DNA of 64,000 nucleotides from DIGJ01 sp036658435 (GCA_036658435.1 JAVXEO010000003.1:1-64000), one strand, 5' to 3'; counted from the stretch's first letter, positions 51,155 to 60,241 are shown. The notes: generated by a model not told the origin, from the sequence alone. Numbers and translations: made by a program.

Positions 51155-51631
51155 ATGTGGAATAGAAAAAACCATAAAAAATGGATACATCAGTTGGCAT
51201 GGATACTCTTTATTATATATATAGCCTGTATGGCATACTTCTTGTTTTTTAGTGAAGATTTGAATCGAACAAGAGGAAATTATGAGTACAACCTAATCTT
51301 ATTTAAAGAGATTCAAAGAGGAATCTGGTGCTATACCCATGGTATAAAACCGTACTTTTTTCTGAATGTTATTATGAATGTGGCAGCTTTTATTCCATTT
51401 GGTTTTATTCTTCCTATTATTAGCCCAAAGAAACCGAAGTTTATAAATATTTTAGTGTCGGGCTTTGAACTGACTCTGGTAATTGAAACCATACAACTAC
51501 TGCTAAAAGTGGGCTGTTTTGATGTGGATGATATGCTTCTTAATACGGTGGGAGCCGTAATGGGGTACTTTTTGCTTGTACTTTGTAAACATTTTGATTC
51601 TAGAAGAATAAAAAAACAAAAAGGAGAGTAG
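51155..51631 (+). CDS. VanZ-family membrane protein
   Basis: A 158-residue protein with about four helices. The family motif is NVIMNVAAFIPFGFILPII, followed by a region with ELTLVIETIQLLL and a short DVDDMLLNTVGAVMGYFLL end, typical of VanZ. VanZ itself raises teicoplanin resistance by an unknown mechanism; most homologues are chromosomal and of unknown function. It is spaced six bases from the next small gene, so the two are probably expressed together. A GTAGGGAG site precedes the start. A nearby VanRS-like two-component system may be coincidental. Confidence 0.85.
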   Translation: MWNRKNHKKWIHQLAWILFIIYIACMAYFLFFSEDLNRTRGNYEYNLILFKEIQRGIWCYTHGIKPYFFLNVIMNVAAFIPFGFILPIISPKKPKFINILVSGFELTLVIETIQLLLKVGCFDVDDMLLNTVGAVMGYFLLVLCKHFDSRRIKKQKGE

Positions 51632-51637
51632 GAGAAC

Positions 51638-52000
51638 ATGGCTGAAAAAAAGGGAAAAGAACGCTATCGCAGAATACAAAAACGAAAACATAAAAACTTC
51701 AAGTTTTCAGATAAAGTGCACCCTAAAAAAGGGATTCTGTCCTTTGTTTTTGGCATCCTGGGAATGCTTACCCTCCTTATAACCAGTTATCTATCTTTTC
51801 GGGCAAAAGGAAATGCCGGAATGCTTATAGGACTAGCCGGCTTTATTGCATTTATGCTATCCATTGCAGGGGTTGTTCTGGCAATTCTTGCCCTTCGCCA
51901 AAAAGATATCCACTACCGTTTTCCGGTTATGGGAGGAATTCTCTGTGGAATGCTTTTGCTGGGATATTTTGTTATGTATACATTGGGAGCCATTTTATAA
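51638..52000 (+). CDS. Small membrane protein (DUF6142-like), unknown
   Basis: A 120-residue protein with a strongly basic N-terminus (KKGKERYRRIQKRKHKN) followed by three hydrophobic helices (about 30-115). I recall similar Lachnospiraceae proteins annotated as DUF6142, but cannot confirm this. The glycine-rich helices (GILGMLTLLITSYLSF, GLAGFIAFMLSIAGVVLAILAL) suggest a small bundle; no catalytic residues are seen. AGGAGA precedes the ATG. Its stop codon is inside the loop of a terminator hairpin. Confidence 0.75.
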   Translation: MAEKKGKERYRRIQKRKHKNFKFSDKVHPKKGILSFVFGILGMLTLLITSYLSFRAKGNAGMLIGLAGFIAFMLSIAGVVLAILALRQKDIHYRFPVMGGILCGMLLLGYFVMYTLGAIL

Positions 52001-52012
52001 TGGCTCTTTTTT
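51987..52012 (+). terminator. Intrinsic terminator of the VanZ/small membrane protein unit
   Basis: Perfect 8-bp stem GAGCCATT/AATGGCTC (51987-51994 with 51999-52006), TTAT loop containing the stop codon, then TTTTTT. Confidence 0.85.
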
Positions 52013-52041
52013 ATGTAATAGGAGCACTTTCCTATTACATA
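52012..52041. repeat. Palindromic interspersed repeat, copy 2
   Basis: TATGTAATAGG/CCTATTACATA (52012-52022 with 52031-52041) around AGCACTTT. The loop is the reverse complement of the loop in the copy at 34245-34273. Like that copy, it abuts a terminator T-run. Confidence 0.75.
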
Positions 52042-52062
52042 AAAACGATATTTGCTATATTT

Positions 52063-52109
52063 TAAGAAAAATTAAGGTTTCTGTAAGGACTAAAGATAAA
52101 AGATATGAT
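52063..52109 (+). promoter_or_regulatory. Promoter region of the VanRS-like operon with TAAG repeats
   Basis: Three TAAG boxes at 52063, 52073 and 52084, about one helical turn apart (the last two TAAGG), followed by a -10 TATGAT at 52104-52109. Direct repeats of this spacing upstream of a weak -35 are typical response-regulator sites, so autoregulation is likely. Confidence 0.5.
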
Positions 52110-52150
52110 ACCATGAAAATAGATGTTATGGAGAGGTGGATGATTTTTCT

Positions 52151-52852
52151 ATGGACGAAATCAAGATTTTAGTTGTAGATGATGACAGAGAGATTGCGGA
52201 TTTAGTGGAGATTCATTTAGTGGGGGATGGTTATACGGTATTTAAAGCCTATAATGCAAAGGATGGTCTGAAGATATTAGAGGAAGAAGAGATTAAACTT
52301 GCAATTTTAGACATTATGATGCCGGATATGGATGGAATATCCATGTGTAAAACCATTCGGGAGACCAATTCCATACCAATTATTATGTTAAGTGCAAAGT
52401 CAACGGATCTGGATAAGATTGTAGGGCTCAGTGTGGGAGCCGATGACTATGTGATTAAGCCATTTAACCCATTGGAACTTACAGCACGAGTAAAATCCCA
52501 GCTGCGCAGATACACTACATTTAATCCCAATGCAGGGACACAGCAGGCAGCAAAAGAGATTCATTTAGAGAACCTTATTATTAATAAGGAGAATCATAAA
52601 GTTGTTTCTTATGAAAGAGAAGTGAAGCTGACCCCCATTGAATTTGACATACTGTATCTTCTTGCCAGCAATATAGGAAAGGTGTTCAGCACAGAAGAAA
52701 TCTTTCAGCAGGTTTGGAATGAAAAGATGTATGAAGCAAATAATACGGTAATGGTGCATATTCGAAGACTGCGGGAAAAGATTGAACTGGATTCCAGAAA
52801 TGCCATGATTATAAAAACAGTATGGGGAGTGGGATATAAGATTGAAAAGTGA
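52151..52852 (+). CDS. OmpR-family response regulator (VanR-like)
   Basis: A 233-residue regulator. The receiver domain (about 4-115) has the acidic pair in VVDDDRE, phospho-acceptor Asp54 in LAILDIMMPDMDG, and Lys in DDYVIKPFNP. The winged helix (about 135-230) ends with VHIRRLREKIELD and TVWGVGYKIEK. It closely resembles VanR-type regulators of clostridial ABC-export operons. ATG 52151 is chosen; GTG 52136 is also in frame but overlaps the GAGAGGTGG ribosome region. The gene overlaps its kinase partner by 11 bases. Confidence 0.93.
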   Translation: MDEIKILVVDDDREIADLVEIHLVGDGYTVFKAYNAKDGLKILEEEEIKLAILDIMMPDMDGISMCKTIRETNSIPIIMLSAKSTDLDKIVGLSVGADDYVIKPFNPLELTARVKSQLRRYTTFNPNAGTQQAAKEIHLENLIINKENHKVVSYEREVKLTPIEFDILYLLASNIGKVFSTEEIFQQVWNEKMYEANNTVMVHIRRLREKIELDSRNAMIIKTVWGVGYKIEK

Positions 52853-54032
52853 GGAAGTAAGTCTAATCAAGAGCTTTCGCTTTAAAATTGTGCTTTATAC
52901 CTTTTTGAGTCTGATTTACACGGCATTAACCGAAGGCTTCTTTTATTTTATAATAAAAACACTGGGCTCTTTTTTAAAAACGGATCCCTATTATATTACC
53001 CAGGAAAAAACGGCGATTCTTAAGAAATCCATGAATACAATTGGCAGTCAGGTGAATGTGATTCCCCCTGCTCAAAAAGAAGAAACCATACCCTATTTGG
53101 GACTTTATATCTTTTTGGCAATCGTAGTGGGAATTATTTTATTTGTGATTTATTTTTTATTACTTACCAATAAGTTTTCCGCTTATTTAAAGGAAATTGT
53201 TCGTGGAATTAACAATATGGCCACGGGAGACCTGACAACGCGAATCCGAATTAAAGATGAGGATGAATTTGCCATTATTGGGAAAAGGCTGAATGCCATG
53301 GCAGACGATATTCGGCTTTTAATAGAAAGCGAACGGAAGAATGAAAAAATAAAAAGTGATTTAATTACGAATGTGGCTCATGATTTACGCACCCCTCTGA
53401 CTTCGATTATTGGATACCTGGATTTGACCATACGACAGCCGGACTTAGAAGAGGAGACGCGAAGAAAGTATATACAGGTTGCCTATGATAAGGCACTGCG
53501 TCTGGAAAGTCTGATTGGGGATTTGTTTAGTTATACGAAATTTAGTTCCGGTGAAATGAAACTCCACATGATTTCTATCAATATCGTTAAACTTATGGAA
53601 CAGATGCTGGATGAATTCTATCCCGCATTTCAGGAGGCGGATTTGTGCTGTGAGCTTACAACGGATGAAGAATCGGCAATGGTCATGGGAGACAGTGATA
53701 TGCTTGCCAGAGCTTTTTCTAATTTAATTGGCAATGCGGTAAAATATGGAAAATATGGAAAAAATATTCGTATTCGTATCGCGCAAAATGAAAAAGAAGT
53801 TTCTGTTTCAATTATTAACTATGGAGAAGTCATACCGGAAGGAGACTTACTGTATATATTTGACCGGTTTTACCGTGTTGAAAACTCCAGAAACCTAGAC
53901 ACCGGAGGAAGCGGTTTAGGACTGGCAATTGCAAAAAAAGCAATACTGATGCATGATGGAATCATTCGTGCCTCTAGCTCCATGGAGGGAACGATATTTG
54001 AGGTAACCTTAAAAAAGGAGGACCCAGCGTGA
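52842..54032 (+). CDS. VanS-like sensor histidine kinase
   Basis: A 396-residue membrane kinase. Two helices (about 14-39 and 86-110) bracket a short extracytoplasmic segment. They are followed by HAMP, a HisKA domain with phospho-acceptor His180 in NVAHDLRTPLTS, and HATPase_c with N-box GNAVKYG, IFDRFYRVE and GSGLGLAIAKK. It should phosphorylate the regulator encoded just upstream. TTG 52842 overlaps the regulator's last codons and has GGGAGTGGG upstream. It also overlaps the lipoprotein gene by 4 bases (GTGA), tying the kinase to the export genes in one operon. Confidence 0.92.
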   Translation: MKSEEVSLIKSFRFKIVLYTFLSLIYTALTEGFFYFIIKTLGSFLKTDPYYITQEKTAILKKSMNTIGSQVNVIPPAQKEETIPYLGLYIFLAIVVGIILFVIYFLLLTNKFSAYLKEIVRGINNMATGDLTTRIRIKDEDEFAIIGKRLNAMADDIRLLIESERKNEKIKSDLITNVAHDLRTPLTSIIGYLDLTIRQPDLEEETRRKYIQVAYDKALRLESLIGDLFSYTKFSSGEMKLHMISINIVKLMEQMLDEFYPAFQEADLCCELTTDEESAMVMGDSDMLARAFSNLIGNAVKYGKYGKNIRIRIAQNEKEVSVSIINYGEVIPEGDLLYIFDRFYRVENSRNLDTGGSGLGLAIAKKAILMHDGIIRASSSMEGTIFEVTLKKEDPA

Positions 54033-56185
54033 AAAACAAGATACGTTATATACTAGTTCTGCTTCTGGCAATGGGAACTCTTACCGCTTGTAGTAAGATA
54101 CAGACCGCAGAGAAGCTCTCAGGAACAATTAAGGAACAGGGAAAAACAGAAATGGATATACGATCAAAAGATGGAATTCATTTTAAGATATCGCTGGGAT
54201 ATGACGAATTTGTCAAATATGGAAGAGATGCACGTCTTCTAATGGAGGGAAACAGTCAGAATAAGGATTTCAAAGGAACGGTTAATCTAAGCTTTGCCTC
54301 AGGCGGGGATAAACAGCTGGTATACAAGAAAAAGGTGAACCTGCCTAAGGGAAAACCTCAGAAAATAGAAATTGCTCTTCCTATGACTTCCGGGGATGGA
54401 AGGATTAACTTTGCTTTAAAGGATGAGAAAGGAGCTCAGATTTTACAGAAGGAAATCAGCGCAGCTATCAGTACCAATGAAGAACTGGTTTGCCTGGGAA
54501 TTTTAACCCGGGATCCTTCTGCATTTTCACAATTTGAAAATGAAAAGATAAAACTTTTTTTCTTATCCGAAACAGAAGTTACAGAAAATGTCCAATGTCT
54601 GGACGTATTTGACGGAATTTTGGTGTATGATTTTGACACCGGACTTTTAAACCAAAAACAAAAACAGGCCATTCGGAATTTTTCGAAAACAGCCTTTGTA
54701 AAGAAATTAGATGCCCTTCCTAAAAATCCTCAGTTTTTGAAGGAATTAACCGGTCAGGAACTAAGTGCAGAACAGAAATCCCGACTGGAACGTGAAAAAG
54801 TAGGAGATTCCCTGAATTATACCGCGTATACAAGCGCCGGTGTAAAGGATGAAAAAAAGATACCGGCAATCGGGAATTACGTAATTACCCTTGCTGTTTA
54901 TTTATTAATCATAGGACCTCCCCTTTATTTTCTACTAAAAAAAATAGACAAACCCAATGCGTTATGGTTAGCGGTTCCGATTTTGTCCATTGCCTTTACT
55001 TTGATTATTTATGAACTGGGAATGACATCCAGACAGACGAAACCTCAGGTTGGCTATTTGATTACCACAGACAGGAAGGATGATTTTACAGAAGAAAGTA
55101 TATATTTTTCTATGCTGTCTCCCTTTAATGAAGAATATGAAGTAAGCCTTCCTAAAGAATATAACATAAGCTCTTACAATATGGATATGGGGTATGGGGG
55201 AAACGGCTTTTCTTTGGGAAATCACGGGATTAGTACCACAATTTGTTTGAATGAAAAAGAGACAAAGATAGAAATAAAAGACAATGGAGCCTTTGCAGCC
55301 GGTTATTATCGAGGAAAGAGGATTCTGGAAAAGGGAGGAAACCTTTCGGGCAATCTTCACATGACCTTTGATTACCAAATCGAAGGCAGTATAACCAATA
55401 CAACCGGATATGATTTGAGTAATGCTAGTCTTTGCGTGGGGAATGTATACCTTATGCTGGGAGAACTGAAAAAAGGAGAAACCCGCTCTATAAAAGATGC
55501 CAATGAAAAATATCTGCCAAGTTCCGCTTCTTTATATGCAGGAAAAACTTTGGAGGAACTGGCAGGGGGAAATCCAAACACAACCAAGACAGAGAACCAG
55601 GTTTCCCGCATATATAATGCATACCAGTATTTTATGGATAAACGGATGTCCTCCTTTACAAAAGAAGAAGTTGTTTTGGTTGGATTTGCATTGGATGAAA
55701 AGGAGCCAGGCCTTTTTCAAAATAGTGAAATTACAAAAGATGGAATCCGGATGATTACCATTCCCGGAACGGTGGATTATACCACCAATGGAAAAGAACT
55801 GATTCCAACCATTGACACCTATATGAAGGCGGAGAATGGGACTTACTATGATGCTTATCGCTATATGGGCGAAGAGACCATGAAATTTGAAGTAAACTTT
55901 CCTAAAGAAGATAAAATTGTAAGTCTTTTTTACTCTGAAAAATTAAATGGAGAATTCCATAAAGAAAGTTGGAATGGATTCTATGGTATCGTGAAAGCAT
56001 ACAACTATTATACCGAAGCCTATGACGTTATTTTTAAGGGCGGAGAAGAAAAAGAGATCCAAAATGTGAGTTCTTATTTAAATCAAGAGAACCAAATGAT
56101 GCTGATACTGGAATCGGATATGGACGCTGTAGATAAGAAAAGTATAACCGTACCGGTTATTTCAGCAATCAGGGAGGTGCAGTGA
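54029..56185 (+). CDS. Large lipoprotein/membrane protein of an ABC export operon
   Basis: A 718-residue protein with an N-terminal lipoprotein signal (lipobox LTAC, Cys21), an extracytoplasmic domain of about 260 residues, two helices (about 282-302 and 309-330), and a second large extracytoplasmic domain. It is not a family I can name; the arrangement recalls GldG-like or wall-associated partners of ABC-2 exporters. It sits between a VanS-like kinase and an ATPase/permease pair, with 4-base overlaps on the kinase side and a 1-base overlap to the ATPase. It probably assists export or membrane-stress defence controlled by the two-component system. Confidence 0.7.
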   Translation: MKNKIRYILVLLLAMGTLTACSKIQTAEKLSGTIKEQGKTEMDIRSKDGIHFKISLGYDEFVKYGRDARLLMEGNSQNKDFKGTVNLSFASGGDKQLVYKKKVNLPKGKPQKIEIALPMTSGDGRINFALKDEKGAQILQKEISAAISTNEELVCLGILTRDPSAFSQFENEKIKLFFLSETEVTENVQCLDVFDGILVYDFDTGLLNQKQKQAIRNFSKTAFVKKLDALPKNPQFLKELTGQELSAEQKSRLEREKVGDSLNYTAYTSAGVKDEKKIPAIGNYVITLAVYLLIIGPPLYFLLKKIDKPNALWLAVPILSIAFTLIIYELGMTSRQTKPQVGYLITTDRKDDFTEESIYFSMLSPFNEEYEVSLPKEYNISSYNMDMGYGGNGFSLGNHGISTTICLNEKETKIEIKDNGAFAAGYYRGKRILEKGGNLSGNLHMTFDYQIEGSITNTTGYDLSNASLCVGNVYLMLGELKKGETRSIKDANEKYLPSSASLYAGKTLEELAGGNPNTTKTENQVSRIYNAYQYFMDKRMSSFTKEEVVLVGFALDEKEPGLFQNSEITKDGIRMITIPGTVDYTTNGKELIPTIDTYMKAENGTYYDAYRYMGEETMKFEVNFPKEDKIVSLFYSEKLNGEFHKESWNGFYGIVKAYNYYTEAYDVIFKGGEEKEIQNVSSYLNQENQMMLILESDMDAVDKKSITVPVISAIREVQ

Positions 56186-57129
56186 TGCTGGAAATTAAAG
56201 ATTTGTATAAAAAATATGGCAAGTTTACTGCACTGAATGGTTTGAACTTAGAATTAAAAAAAGGGGAGCTGTTTGGATTTGTGGGACCCAACGGAGCCGG
56301 GAAGACCACTACCATAAAGATTATATCCGGACTTTTGGAAGCAGATTCAGGAAGCGTTTCTATAGAAGGAATTGATATTAAAAAGGATATCCGAAAAATA
56401 AAAGAAAAGATTGGATATATGCCGGATTTCTTTGGCGTTTATGATAACCTAAAGACCATAGAATATATGGAGTTTTATGGGTCCATTTATGGAATCGAAG
56501 GGAAAAAAGCAAAAACATTACTATATGAACTACTGGAATTGGTTAAACTGGAGAAACAGGCGGAGAACCATGTAGATACCCTTTCCAGAGGAATGAAACA
56601 AAGACTTTGTCTTGCCCGATGCCTGATTCACAATCCGGAACTGCTGATTTTAGATGAACCGGCATCGGGACTGGATCCGGGAGCCCGTGTAGAAATGAAA
56701 GAGATTTTACGGAACCTGCATGAACAGGGGAAAACCATTATAGTAAGTTCTCATATACTTCCGGAGCTTGCGCAAATGTGTTCCACGATTGGAATCATTC
56801 AAAATGGAAGGATGATTTTAAAAGGTACCGTAGAGGAAATCTCCAAACAAATGAGTAACTCCAATCCCCTAAAGATTCGAGTTGTGGAAGGACAAAAAAA
56901 AGTTGTGGATATTTTAAAACAGGATCCCATGGTTCAGAATATAGCAATCAGGGGAGAAAGCATTTCTTTTGGATTTGAGGGAGATGCTGGTGCAGAAGCG
57001 AATCTTCTTGGAAGAATGATACAAAGTGGTGCAGCCATAGCGTCTTTTGCAAGACAAGAAGGAAACTTGGAAACTTTGTTTATGGAACTAACAAATACCG
57101 AACGGGAGGTGCCGCCAAGTGAAATGTAA
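56185..57129 (+). CDS. ABC transporter ATP-binding protein
   Basis: A 314-residue ATPase of the ABC-2 exporter (CcmA/GldA-like) group. It has Walker A GPNGAGKT at 34-41, Q-loop near YMPDFFGVYDN, signature LSRGMKQRL near 131-139, Walker B LLILDEPASGLDPG and switch VSSHILPEL. The C-terminal 90 residues are the extension typical of this group. ATG 56185 is chosen because GGGAGG lies seven to eight bases upstream. The GTG at 56182 is also in frame. It overlaps the permease by 11 bases, so the two form a heteromeric exporter with the lipoprotein upstream. Confidence 0.93.
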   Translation: MLEIKDLYKKYGKFTALNGLNLELKKGELFGFVGPNGAGKTTTIKIISGLLEADSGSVSIEGIDIKKDIRKIKEKIGYMPDFFGVYDNLKTIEYMEFYGSIYGIEGKKAKTLLYELLELVKLEKQAENHVDTLSRGMKQRLCLARCLIHNPELLILDEPASGLDPGARVEMKEILRNLHEQGKTIIVSSHILPELAQMCSTIGIIQNGRMILKGTVEEISKQMSNSNPLKIRVVEGQKKVVDILKQDPMVQNIAIRGESISFGFEGDAGAEANLLGRMIQSGAAIASFARQEGNLETLFMELTNTEREVPPSEM

Positions 57130-58024
57130 AATAAATGCCGTATATAAAAAGGAACTAAAGACCAGTGTGCGTACCGTTCATATGGCGCTTACAATCCTTG
57201 GATATAATGCAGTACTTGCCTTGATTGGACTACTTTCTTTTTACTTTGTGTTTAACTATAGCTATTCCGGAAACGTAGATTACTCCGGAATTCTGCAGAT
57301 TTATTTATTTCTGGCAATGATAGAATTTGGACTGGTCCTTTTTGTAGTGCCGGCTTTTACTTCCAGCGCCATTTCAGGAGAGCGGGAAAAACAAACGTTG
57401 GAAATACTTCTTACTACAAAATTAAGTCCCCGCCAAATTATTCACGGAAAATTAATGTCCTCCATTAGCAGTACCCTTCTTCTGATTTTTTCCAGTCTTC
57501 CCACCTTAGCCCTTGTTTTTTCGGTGGGAGGGGTTCGTTTAGTGAATTTAATTCAACTGATGCTTTTTTGTGTGGTGACCGCAATCTTTGTAGGCAGCAT
57601 AGGAATCTTTTTTTCTACTCTTTTTAAAAGAACGGTACCCTCTACGGTATTTACCTATGGAAGTATTCTTCTCTTAATCTTGGGAACCATCTTACTGGTT
57701 TATGTAATATATAAGGCAGGGCTGCATGCTTATGATAAGGAATTTTATAGAGCAAATCTAGATATAGCCTATGCGCCGCCGGGGGTTGGAAACTTGCTTC
57801 TTATTCTACTATGTAATCCGGCGGTTTCGCTGATTTCCCTACTGGCAACACAAGTGGGAAGCGTAGGGGATTTGGGAAATTTACTGGGAAACTATGGGAA
57901 AACGAATTCCTTTATCCTTATGCACTGGTATGAAATCAGCATAATCATACAGATGCTCATCGCTCTACTTTTACTAAAAATTTCATCCATAAAATTAAAT
58001 CCCATAGGAAATAAAAAGAAATAA
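57119..58024 (+). CDS. ABC-2 type transporter permease
   Basis: A 301-residue membrane subunit with about six helices. It shows the ABC-2 segment FTSSAISGEREKQTLEILLTTKLSPRQII (cytoplasmic coupling region), split as ISGEREKQTLEILL and KLSPRQIIHGK. This family of permeases (GldF/NatB-like) exports ions, lipids or peptides. GTG 57119 has GGGAGG upstream and overlaps the ATPase gene. It is the last gene of the VanRS-like operon, closed by the 19-bp terminator at 58058-58102. Confidence 0.9.
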   Translation: MKCKINAVYKKELKTSVRTVHMALTILGYNAVLALIGLLSFYFVFNYSYSGNVDYSGILQIYLFLAMIEFGLVLFVVPAFTSSAISGEREKQTLEILLTTKLSPRQIIHGKLMSSISSTLLLIFSSLPTLALVFSVGGVRLVNLIQLMLFCVVTAIFVGSIGIFFSTLFKRTVPSTVFTYGSILLLILGTILLVYVIYKAGLHAYDKEFYRANLDIAYAPPGVGNLLLILLCNPAVSLISLLATQVGSVGDLGNLLGNYGKTNSFILMHWYEISIIIQMLIALLLLKISSIKLNPIGNKKK

Positions 58025-58057
58025 AAACCGGAATGCAGTCGATTCCTTTCTTTAGAA

Positions 58058-58102
58058 AAAAAGCCACCGAATGATATGTAACGTATCATTCGGTGGCTTT
58101 TT
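58058..58102. terminator. Strong bidirectional terminator
   Basis: Perfect 19-bp inverted repeat (58058-58076 with 58084-58102), loop TGTAACG, flanked by A- and T-runs. It lies between the exporter operon and the convergent AP2-like gene. Confidence 0.93.
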
Positions 58103-58223
58103 ATTATAAAAAATGGAAGAAGAAAAATATACTTATATAATAACATAAATTTTAAAAAAAGAATAGTATTTTTTTAAAATAATTAATTTTTCTTTATTTT
58201 CATAAGAAAAAAGTAAGAAATGA

Positions 58224-59024
58224 TTATTCTTTTATGGTGTAGTTTCTTATTTTTTTGGGAAGGAGAATGTGGTCATAAATAGCCATGTAGTCTTTACCGG
58301 ACAAATCATTGATATAATTTAGTGAAAACTGTTTTTTGAGTCCCTTTTCTGTTAATAAATTCGCAGCCTTATTGAAAGCAATGGCTGCCGTTGTTTCATC
58401 CGGATAAGTTCCGATTATGAAATCACCTCGAATATGTATCTTACTTATATAGGAAGAAAGACCTTTCACTGTAATCTTTTGTACTCCATAGTATTTATTA
58501 ATAATGGAAATATTCTCGTAACGATAATCCGTACTGTCCCCATTACTAAAAATATAATCTCTTCCCGGAACGGCAAAGTTTTTAATGCCATAACGGGACA
58601 GGATATTAACCTGCATGCCGAAATCGGCCACGAATAAGTGCCCTCCCCGTTTCATGATTTTATGATTGGCATAATAAAAAAGATCATCTGCTGCAAATTT
58701 CAAAACCGTATGTTCTTCTATATAATAAAGAAAAAAACGATGTCGGAGATAAATGGGGGTTTTAAAATAAATGCCATTGTCTCTAAAATTTAAAAGAATC
58801 ACCCATTTTTCAAAAGAAAGGATGCTCCGGCTTGGAGAATGGTCTTCGATCTTGTAAGAGAGATCATATAAAATCCGTTCGGCAGATTGATAGGCCTCAT
58901 GGGCAAGAACCTCTGTATCAAAGCTTCCCAGACTAATGTGTTTATTTTTATAGGTGATGGAAGACCGGTAATAGAGCGTTCCATCTTTTTTATGGGAAAG
59001 AGTTACACCGGAAAGTAAGGCCAT
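58224..59024 (-). CDS. AP2-like DNA-binding protein with degenerate HNH-like core
   Basis: A 266-residue soluble protein with two AP2-like DNA-binding domains. One is at the start (about 6-52: GVTLSHKKDG, YYRSSITYKNKHISLGSFDT, AHEAYQSA). The other is after the middle (about 179-228: YGVQKITVKG, SKIHIRGDFIIGTYPDE, AAIAFNKAANLL). Between them (about 120-176) is an HNH-endonuclease-like stretch FSNGDSTDYRYENISIIN. It retains the D-x-RYENI pattern of HNH homing endonucleases but lacks the catalytic histidine pair. It therefore probably binds DNA without cutting, perhaps as a regulator. GAAGGAAG-type site upstream; own promoter at 59064-59092. The exact target is unknown. Confidence 0.7.
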   Translation of the reverse strand: MALLSGVTLSHKKDGTLYYRSSITYKNKHISLGSFDTEVLAHEAYQSAERILYDLSYKIEDHSPSRSILSFEKWVILLNFRDNGIYFKTPIYLRHRFFLYYIEEHTVLKFAADDLFYYANHKIMKRGGHLFVADFGMQVNILSRYGIKNFAVPGRDYIFSNGDSTDYRYENISIINKYYGVQKITVKGLSSYISKIHIRGDFIIGTYPDETTAAIAFNKAANLLTEKGLKKQFSLNYINDLSGKDYMAIYDHILLPKKIRNYTIKE

Positions 59025-59063
59025 GCTTCCTTCTCCTTTCGTGATAGCAATGAATTTCTTACA

Positions 59064-59092
59064 ATTATAACATGGTGGATTTTAGGAAGCAA
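59064..59092 (-). promoter_or_regulatory. Promoter of the AP2-like gene
   Basis: On the minus strand: TTGCTT (59087-59092), 17-base spacer, TATAAT (59064-59069) with extended -10 TG. Confidence 0.75.
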
Positions 59093-59099
59093 GGGTCTG

Positions 59100-59435
59100 C
59101 GCCTGGGAGGGTTCCCGGACTCTTTCTAAAAAATGGTTACAACAACTAAAATTTGTACCATAAAAGGGGAACCATTTTGAAGAGAAAAAATAGAATATTA
59201 CATAAATGTTACATGAAAAAAAGACTAAAAGAGTGAAAATACAGTTCTATAGGAGTAGAACAATATAAATATGAAAAAATTAGTTAACAATTAGTTAATA
59301 ATTACAAAAAAATACAATATCAATATTAACTAAAATATGTCGTTAAAAAATCAAAGTTGTAGTGTAAATTACACATGAGAAGGAAAATAATGGAAACAAC
59401 TATAAGTGGTATTTCCTGAAAAAACGGAAAGCTTA
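59100..59435. other. AT-rich non-coding stretch between divergent genes
   Basis: No gene, RNA or terminator is supported here. It holds an inverted repeat GTGTAA-A-TTACAC (about 59358-59370), direct TTAGTTAA repeats near 59279-59300, and only tiny open frames without ribosome sites. Confidence 0.5.
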
Positions 59436-59463
59436 TTGACAGGAAACCTGTAGATGTTATAAT
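59436..59463 (+). promoter_or_regulatory. Strong promoter of the SleB-type hydrolase gene
   Basis: Perfect TTGACA (59436-59441) and TATAAT (59458-59463) with a 16-base spacer. The spacer starts in a CAGG-AAA-CCTG palindrome (59440-59450), a possible operator. Confidence 0.8.
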
Positions 59464-59529
59464 CCATGTTGTTACTTTTAACAAAAAGATTTTTTGGAAA
59501 CAAAAAGAAAGAAATGCGAGGAATATTTT

Positions 59530-60231
59530 ATGCAAAAAACACACTCGTTTCTTCTAAGTGCGAAGAACATAAGCTGGTTGGGCACGATTGTTTATTGCCT
59601 GATGGTGATGGTACTGGTATGGGGCACGAAGAGCGTGGAAGCTGAAAACAAGAAGATTGCCGTTGTGTATGCACAGGGTAAATCCAATATGGATTCAGTA
59701 AAACGGATAGAAGAAACAGCGAAGGAAGCACAGATACCACTCCATAAAGAAAAGCAGGTACAAGGGGAAGAAAGTGTAGAAGCAATGCAGTCTGAACTGG
59801 CAGATGAAATTGCGGCAGCAGAAAAGAAAAGAAGAGAACAGGAAGAAAAGAAAATACATTTATCAAAAAAAGACAGAGAAATATTATATAGAATTGTGGA
59901 AGCAGAAGCAACAGGCGAAGATCTTACAGGAAAGAAACTGGTTGCCAATGTGGTTTTAAATCGAGTGAACAGCAAGGAATTTCCTGATACGGTGGAAAAG
60001 GTGGTCTTTGCCGATGGACAGTTTTCACCAATAAGAGATGGACGGTACTATAAGGTAAAGATTACAAAAGAAACCAAAGAAGCGGTGGAAAAGGTTTTAG
60101 AAGGAGAGGATTCCTCCAAGGGAGCCGTATATTTTATGTCCCGTGGAATGGCAAATAAAAAGAACGTGATATGGTTTGACAACCAATTAACCAAGGTAAT
60201 GGAATATGGAACTCATGAATTTTTTAAATAA
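59530..60231 (+). CDS. SleB/CwlJ-type cell wall hydrolase
   Basis: A 233-residue secreted or membrane-tethered peptidoglycan hydrolase. An N-terminal hydrophobic segment (about 14-33) is followed by a charged coiled-coil linker (about 55-120), then the Hydrolase_2 domain (about 120-230): ILYRIVEAEATGEDLTGKK with the catalytic glutamate, VVLNRVNSKEFPDTV, and FADGQFSPIRDGRYYKV. SleB cuts cortex peptidoglycan in germinating spores; vegetative homologues exist in Clostridia. ATG 59530 follows GCGAGGA. A strong independent promoter precedes it, and thrC has its own promoter downstream. Confidence 0.85.
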   Translation: MQKTHSFLLSAKNISWLGTIVYCLMVMVLVWGTKSVEAENKKIAVVYAQGKSNMDSVKRIEETAKEAQIPLHKEKQVQGEESVEAMQSELADEIAAAEKKRREQEEKKIHLSKKDREILYRIVEAEATGEDLTGKKLVANVVLNRVNSKEFPDTVEKVVFADGQFSPIRDGRYYKVKITKETKEAVEKVLEGEDSSKGAVYFMSRGMANKKNVIWFDNQLTKVMEYGTHEFFK

Positions 60232-60241
60232 TCCCTTCACA

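Noticed and set aside
59221..59300. Tiny coding sequence in the AT-rich gap
   Set aside because: The best candidate (ATG near 59271) is only seven codons, without a family match.
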